A DNA stretch of 17,881 nt from an uncultured Oscillospiraceae bacterium (lineage in GTDB: Bacteria > Bacillota > Clostridia > Oscillospirales > Oscillospiraceae): the NCBI GenBank assembly GCA_934572355.1, contig CAKTKV010000011.1, forward strand, positions 1 through 17,881, in the 5' to 3' direction. The notes under the pieces were generated by a model. It worked only from the letters and a program-made list of their open reading frames with translations. It did not search any database and was not told where the DNA came from. The position numbers were made by a program, and so were the translations under genes. Positions 14,976 through 17,881 of this stretch are shown here, one piece after another (position 1 is the stretch's first letter; each line of letters opens with the position of its first letter).

Positions 14976-15004
14976 TTGTAATATCAGGGCACGGCCTGTA
15001 TAAT
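14976..15004 (+). promoter_or_regulatory. Promoter upstream of the MsmX/UgpC-type ATPase gene
   Basis: TTGTAA (14976-14981) and a perfect TATAAT (14999-15004) are spaced by 17 nt. The 321-nt gap between the two divergent genes (14880-15200) holds this promoter, a perfect AAGGAGG at 15079-15085 with no usable start just after it, a small CCCTGA/TCAGGG hairpin (15096-15110) and a 37-codon open frame (15076-15189). The leader before the ATPase start would be about 190 nt. I found no clear promoter for the minus-strand peptidase gene. Confidence 0.75.
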
Positions 15005-15075
15005 CATTTACAGTGGACGATAAGTCCTATTTGACTGCGTGCGCGGCACTCCACACAATGCCGCGCATAGCTTTA

Positions 15076-15189
15076 ATGAAGGAGGAATTTATTTTCCCTG
15101 AGGCTCAGGGTGCGGCAGCGTGGAGATCTGTCGTAATGCGGGTGGCGATGCCCCTGCGAGTGCGTCTGAGGCGGAGGCCCGGCGCATAG
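15076..15189 (+). CDS. Possible leader small ORF before the ATPase gene
   Basis: ATG 15076 opens a 37-codon frame starting MKEEFIFPEAQG and ending in an Arg-rich tail at TAG 15187-15189, 11 nt before the ATPase ATG. Its own ATG lacks a ribosome-binding site, because the AAGGAGG lies inside it (15079-15085); a start at ATT 15091 would use that site. It may be non-coding. No family is recognised. Confidence 0.2.
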   Translation: MKEEFIFPEAQGAAAWRSVVMRVAMPLRVRLRRRPGA

Positions 15190-15200
15190 AGCCGGAAAGA

Positions 15201-16385
15201 ATGGCAACTGTATCACTGAGAAACGTCAAAAAAATCTACCCGTTCGTAAGCGGAGAGAACAAGAAGAAAAAGAAGAAGGACGACAAGGAAGAGGAAGGCA
15301 AGGCCAAGCTCCAGATAACCGAGCAGGGCGTTGTCGCGGTGCAGGAGTTCAGCCTTGACATCGCCGATAAGGAGTTCATCGTTCTGGTCGGTCCCTCCGG
15401 CTGCGGCAAGTCCACGACGCTTAGAATGGTCGCGGGTCTTGAGGAGATCACCGAGGGCGAGCTTTACATCGACGGCAAGCTCATGAACGACGTCGCGCCC
15501 AAGGACAGGGATATCGCGATGGTTTTCCAGAACTACGCCCTGTATCCGCACATGACCGTCTATGAGAACATGGCCTTCTCGCTGAAGCTGCGCAAGGAGC
15601 GCAAGGATGTTATCGACAAGAAGGTCCGCGAGGCCGCGGAGATCCTCGATATCACCCAGTACCTTGACCGCAAGCCCAAGGCTCTGTCCGGCGGCCAGCG
15701 CCAGCGCGTCGCCATTGGCCGCGCGATCGTGCGCGATCCCGCAGTCTTCCTGATGGACGAGCCGCTCTCCAACCTCGACGCTAAGCTGCGCAACCAGATG
15801 CGCGCCGAGATAATCAAGCTGCGCGAACGTATCAATACCACCTTTATATACGTCACCCATGACCAGACCGAGGCCATGACCCTCGGCGACAGGATCGTCA
15901 TCATGCGCGACGGCTACATCCAGCAGATCGGCACCCCGCAGGAGGTGTTCAACAATCCGCGCAACCTCTTTGTCGCGGGCTTTATCGGCACACCGCAGAT
16001 GAACTTCTTCGACGCGCAGCTCGTGCGCGAGGATAAGAAGTTCTTCGTTGAGCTCGGCGGAAAGCGCGTTGAGCTGAGCGCGGAGAAGGAAGAGCGCCTG
16101 CTTGAAAACGACGTGAAGTCCCAGCCCGTGACGCTCGGCGTCCGTCCGGAGCACACGGTCATCGCCGCTCCCGGCGAGGGCATCGCCGCGAAGGTCGACG
16201 TGAGCGAAATGATGGGCTCCTCCGTACATCTGCACGTCACCGCCGAGGGCAAGGACGTTATCATCATCGTCCCGACGCTCGACATGAAGGAGCACTACGC
16301 CATGGGCGACGCCGTCAGCTTCAGCTTTGACGGCAACGTCGCGCACGTCTTCTCCAAGGAGACGGAAAAGAACCTCGAATGGTGA
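15201..16385 (+). CDS. MsmX/UgpC-type ABC transporter ATP-binding protein
   Basis: An ATPase of the carbohydrate importer class (MalK/MsmX/UgpC), 394 aa from ATG 15201, with GGAAAG (15194-15199) just upstream. An in-frame GTG at 15120 would add 27 unconserved residues and is not favoured. Walker A is GPSGCGKST (64-72), the Q-loop lies in VFQNYALYPH, the signature is LSGGQRQRVAIGRAI, Walker B is VFLMDEPLSNLD, and the switch His is in VTHDQTEAM. A C-terminal TOBE/OB regulatory domain starts near 240. An unusual lysine- and glutamate-rich insert (about 18-45) splits the first strand from Walker A. No permease or binding-protein genes are adjacent, so by analogy with MsmX it may serve several sugar importers encoded elsewhere. 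Confidence 0.93.
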   Translation: MATVSLRNVKKIYPFVSGENKKKKKKDDKEEEGKAKLQITEQGVVAVQEFSLDIADKEFIVLVGPSGCGKSTTLRMVAGLEEITEGELYIDGKLMNDVAPKDRDIAMVFQNYALYPHMTVYENMAFSLKLRKERKDVIDKKVREAAEILDITQYLDRKPKALSGGQRQRVAIGRAIVRDPAVFLMDEPLSNLDAKLRNQMRAEIIKLRERINTTFIYVTHDQTEAMTLGDRIVIMRDGYIQQIGTPQEVFNNPRNLFVAGFIGTPQMNFFDAQLVREDKKFFVELGGKRVELSAEKEERLLENDVKSQPVTLGVRPEHTVIAAPGEGIAAKVDVSEMMGSSVHLHVTAEGKDVIIIVPTLDMKEHYAMGDAVSFSFDGNVAHVFSKETEKNLEW

Positions 16386-16404
16386 GGTAAGGAATAATAA
16401 TATT

Positions 16405-16438
16405 GGCTCTGCACCGAAAAACGGTGCAGAGCCTTTTT
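16405..16438 (+). terminator. Terminator of the MsmX/UgpC-type gene
   Basis: GGCTCTGCACCG (16405-16416) pairs perfectly with CGGTGCAGAGCC (16422-16433) around AAAAA, followed by TTTTT (16434-16438). It is a textbook intrinsic terminator 20 nt after the stop codon. Confidence 0.95.
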
Positions 16439-16448
16439 ATCATCCGCC

Positions 16449-16477
16449 TTGCGCGGGCAGCGTTTTTGATGTATATT
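16449..16477 (+). promoter_or_regulatory. Probable promoter of the alpha/beta hydrolase gene
   Basis: TTGCGC (16449-16454) and TATATT (16472-16477) are spaced by 17 nt, just after the preceding terminator and 27 nt before the start codon at 16505. The boxes are imperfect, but the position fits a monocistronic unit. Confidence 0.5.
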
Positions 16478-16504
16478 ATCAGAAAACCACATCAGGAGCG
16501 GCCT

Positions 16505-17344
16505 ATGCTTATAATGAAGCCCTGCCCAGGAATACGAGTGCAGAAAATATACATCCCCTCAGGAACCCGGCGCGTCCCGGCGCTGGTGCTGTCACCGGAG
16601 GAGCTTTCCGCCCCGGCAACGGGCGTGCTGTGGATACACGGCGGCGGGTACATTTCGGGTATGAAGGAGATGGTATACATCTCCCGCGCCGTTGAGTTAG
16701 TGAAGAGCTTTGGCGCTGTCGTCGTCTCCCCCGGCTACCGGCTCGCGCCGTTTTCGCCGTACCCCGCGGCGATAGACGACTGCTACGCTGCGCTGCTTTA
16801 CATGAAGGAGCACGCGGCGGAGCTCGGGGTGCGTGAGGATCAGCTCATGGTCGGCGGAGAGAGCGCGGGCGGCGGCCTGTGCGCCGCGGTCTGCATCAAG
16901 GCGCGGGACACTGGAGAGGTGAACGTCGCCTTTCAGATGCCGCTCTACCCGATGCTTGACGACCGGGACACCGAAACCTCGCGCGATAACCACGGGCGCG
17001 TGTGGAACACATGGAAGAACCACTTCGGATGGCGCTGCTATCTGCGCGGCACCGGCCGGGAGACGCTGCCACCATACGCCGCGCCCGCCCGCGTTGAGAA
17101 CATGGAGGGGCTGCCCCCGGCGTACACCTTCGTCAGCACCGGCGAGCCGTTCTACGCCGAGACGCTGGAGTATATCCGTCGGCTCAAGGACTGCGGTATA
17201 CCCGCGAGCGCGGATGTTTATGAGACGGATATGCACGCCTTTGACATGATGCGCCCAAAGGACGCGCTCAGCATCGAGGCCGCGCGCCGCTTCAACGAAA
17301 GCTTCGCCTACGCCCAGGCGCACTACTTTGCTCCGCAGAAATGA
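16505..17344 (+). CDS. Alpha/beta hydrolase, HSL/acetyl-esterase family
   Basis: A 279-aa cytoplasmic esterase or lipase of the hormone-sensitive-lipase class. The oxyanion motif is HGGG (45-48), with nucleophile Ser120 in GESAG (118-122). The family LDDR motif lies at 151-154, and the catalytic His is probably H244 in DMHAF. The acid is probably E214 in STGEPFYAET, where other members have Asp or Glu followed by Pro-Phe. ATG 16505 has AGGAG (16494-16498) 6 nt upstream. An open frame reaching back to 16403 would begin inside the previous terminator and is rejected. It should hydrolyse short-chain acyl or acetyl esters; the natural substrate is unknown. It is monocistronic and converges on the flavoprotein gene. 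Confidence 0.92.
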   Translation: MLIMKPCPGIRVQKIYIPSGTRRVPALVLSPEELSAPATGVLWIHGGGYISGMKEMVYISRAVELVKSFGAVVVSPGYRLAPFSPYPAAIDDCYAALLYMKEHAAELGVREDQLMVGGESAGGGLCAAVCIKARDTGEVNVAFQMPLYPMLDDRDTETSRDNHGRVWNTWKNHFGWRCYLRGTGRETLPPYAAPARVENMEGLPPAYTFVSTGEPFYAETLEYIRRLKDCGIPASADVYETDMHAFDMMRPKDALSIEAARRFNESFAYAQAHYFAPQK

Positions 17345-17389
17345 AAAATCACAGGCGGCACGGAAATTCGTGCAGCCTGTGATTTTTCA
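17342..17389. terminator. Bidirectional terminator between convergent genes
   Basis: TGAAAAATCACAGGC (17342-17356) and its exact reverse complement at 17375-17389 form a 15-bp stem, topped by an inner GCACG/CGTGC stem (17358-17362, 17369-17373). Runs of five Ts in one arm and five As in the other serve both directions. The hydrolase stop codon TGA is the first three bases of the hairpin, and the flavoprotein stop is 10 nt beyond it. Confidence 0.93.
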
Positions 17390-17398
17390 ATATTCACC

Positions 17399-17881
17399 TT
17401 ACTTATCCAGCCATGCGCAGGCTGCGAGCGCCGCGACGGAGCCGTCGGACATGGCGGTCGTGAGCTGGCGGACGGACTTTGCGCGGCAGTCGCCCGCGAC
17501 GAAAACGCCGGGGCAGACGGTCAGGCAGTCCTCGCCCGAGGCGGCGTAGCCGCCCTTGTCGAGAGAGATGAGCCCGCTGAAAACTTCGGTATCGGGCGCG
17601 CGGCCGATGGAGACGAAGAGCCCGGACACCGGCAGCACACGGCGCTCGCCGCCCTGCTCGACCTCGACACCGGAGAGCTCGTCCCCGCCGATCAGCGCGC
17701 TTATCTTTGCATTGAGCACAAACTCAACATTGGCCTTGCCGCACAGAGCCTCGACGAGCATCGCCTCGCCGCGGAAGCTGCCGCGCCGGTGGATGAGATA
17801 CACCTTGCGGCAAATTTCGCTCAGCAGCATCGCGTCGGAGAGCGCACTGTTGCCGCCGCCCGAGACGGCGACATCCTGCCC
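17399..17881 (-). CDS. Thioredoxin reductase-like FAD/NAD(P) oxidoreductase, 3' part
   Basis: The frame is open from the window edge to TAA at 17399-17401, giving the last 160 residues. It opens with the NAD(P)H-binding fold GQDVAVSGGGNSALSDAMLL and continues with KVYLIHRRGSFRGE, the pattern of thioredoxin reductases. The C-terminal FAD motif is GVFVAGDCRAKSVRQLTTAMSDGS. The redox CxxC of true TrxB lies just upstream of the GGG motif and falls outside the window, so I cannot tell TrxB from a TrxB-like ferredoxin/flavodoxin reductase. In TrxB the motif is normally GGGDSA; here it is GGGNSA. The start lies beyond 17881. It converges on the hydrolase gene. Confidence 0.85.
   Translation of the reverse strand, partial: GQDVAVSGGGNSALSDAMLLSEICRKVYLIHRRGSFRGEAMLVEALCGKANVEFVLNAKISALIGGDELSGVEVEQGGERRVLPVSGLFVSIGRAPDTEVFSGLISLDKGGYAASGEDCLTVCPGVFVAGDCRAKSVRQLTTAMSDGSVAALAACAWLDK

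Noticed and set aside
15213..16346. 377-codon minus-strand open frame antisense to the ABC ATPase gene
   Set aside because: The plus-strand product has all ABC motifs. The antisense product shows only low-complexity composition typical of shadows and has no suitable ribosome-binding site.
16403..16504. Extended N-terminus of the alpha/beta hydrolase from TTG 16403
   Set aside because: The extension is encoded by the preceding terminator hairpin and the promoter region. ATG 16505 has AGGAG at good spacing.

Overview
The window looks like a chromosomal segment from a moderately GC-rich Clostridia-type Firmicute, perhaps a gut Oscillospiraceae or a relative. This is inferred from strong AGGAGG ribosome-binding sites, consensus -35/-10 promoters, an S-box (SAM-I) riboswitch in front of metK, a B. 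subtilis YqgT-like M14 peptidase, and an MsmX/UgpC-type ATPase with a lysine-rich insert that I recall from gut Clostridia. I cannot fix genus or species.

Bases 1-5391 hold a compact, apparently complete type II-C CRISPR-Cas9 locus. In order these are a tracrRNA with its own promoter and terminator, cas9 (1080 aa, all RuvC and HNH catalytic residues present), cas1, cas2 overlapping cas1 by 8 nt, a strong hairpin, and an array of eight identical 36-nt repeats plus one degenerate repeat with eight 30-31-nt spacers. No csn2 or cas4 is seen. The tracrRNA anti-repeat lies on the plus strand and has the same sense as the plus-strand repeat, so working crRNAs must come from the minus strand, running from about 5391 towards 4826. 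A 7-T intrinsic terminator for that direction sits just beyond the last repeat. The degenerate repeat, which normally marks the old end of an array, lies at the upstream end of this transcription. The locus also has a perfect 17-bp inverted repeat followed by five Ts inside cas1. A small convergent KOW/SH3-like gene (5423-5620, minus) has a good promoter and points straight into the array.

Bases 5700-8209 are housekeeping: a promoter, a SAM-I riboswitch with terminator and antiterminator, metK, and a metallo-beta-lactamase-fold hydrolase with its own promoter.

Bases 8263-13560 form a six-gene operon: polar amino-acid-type ABC importer (lipoprotein, permease, ATPase), PfkB-fold kinase-like protein, BtpA-family TIM barrel and MATE exporter. 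The last five genes overlap each other by 4-8 nt, and an intrinsic terminator follows the lipoprotein gene. The kinase-like protein has Asn where the PfkB catalytic Asp is expected. The set suggests uptake and processing of an unidentified small molecule, with export of a product or by-product.

Bases 13602-17881 carry a convergent LysM/M14 peptidoglycan peptidase gene, an orphan MsmX/UgpC-type sugar-importer ATPase, an HSL-family alpha/beta hydrolase, and the 3' part of a minus-strand thioredoxin-reductase-like flavoprotein gene cut by the window edge. Strong hairpin terminators separate most of these units.
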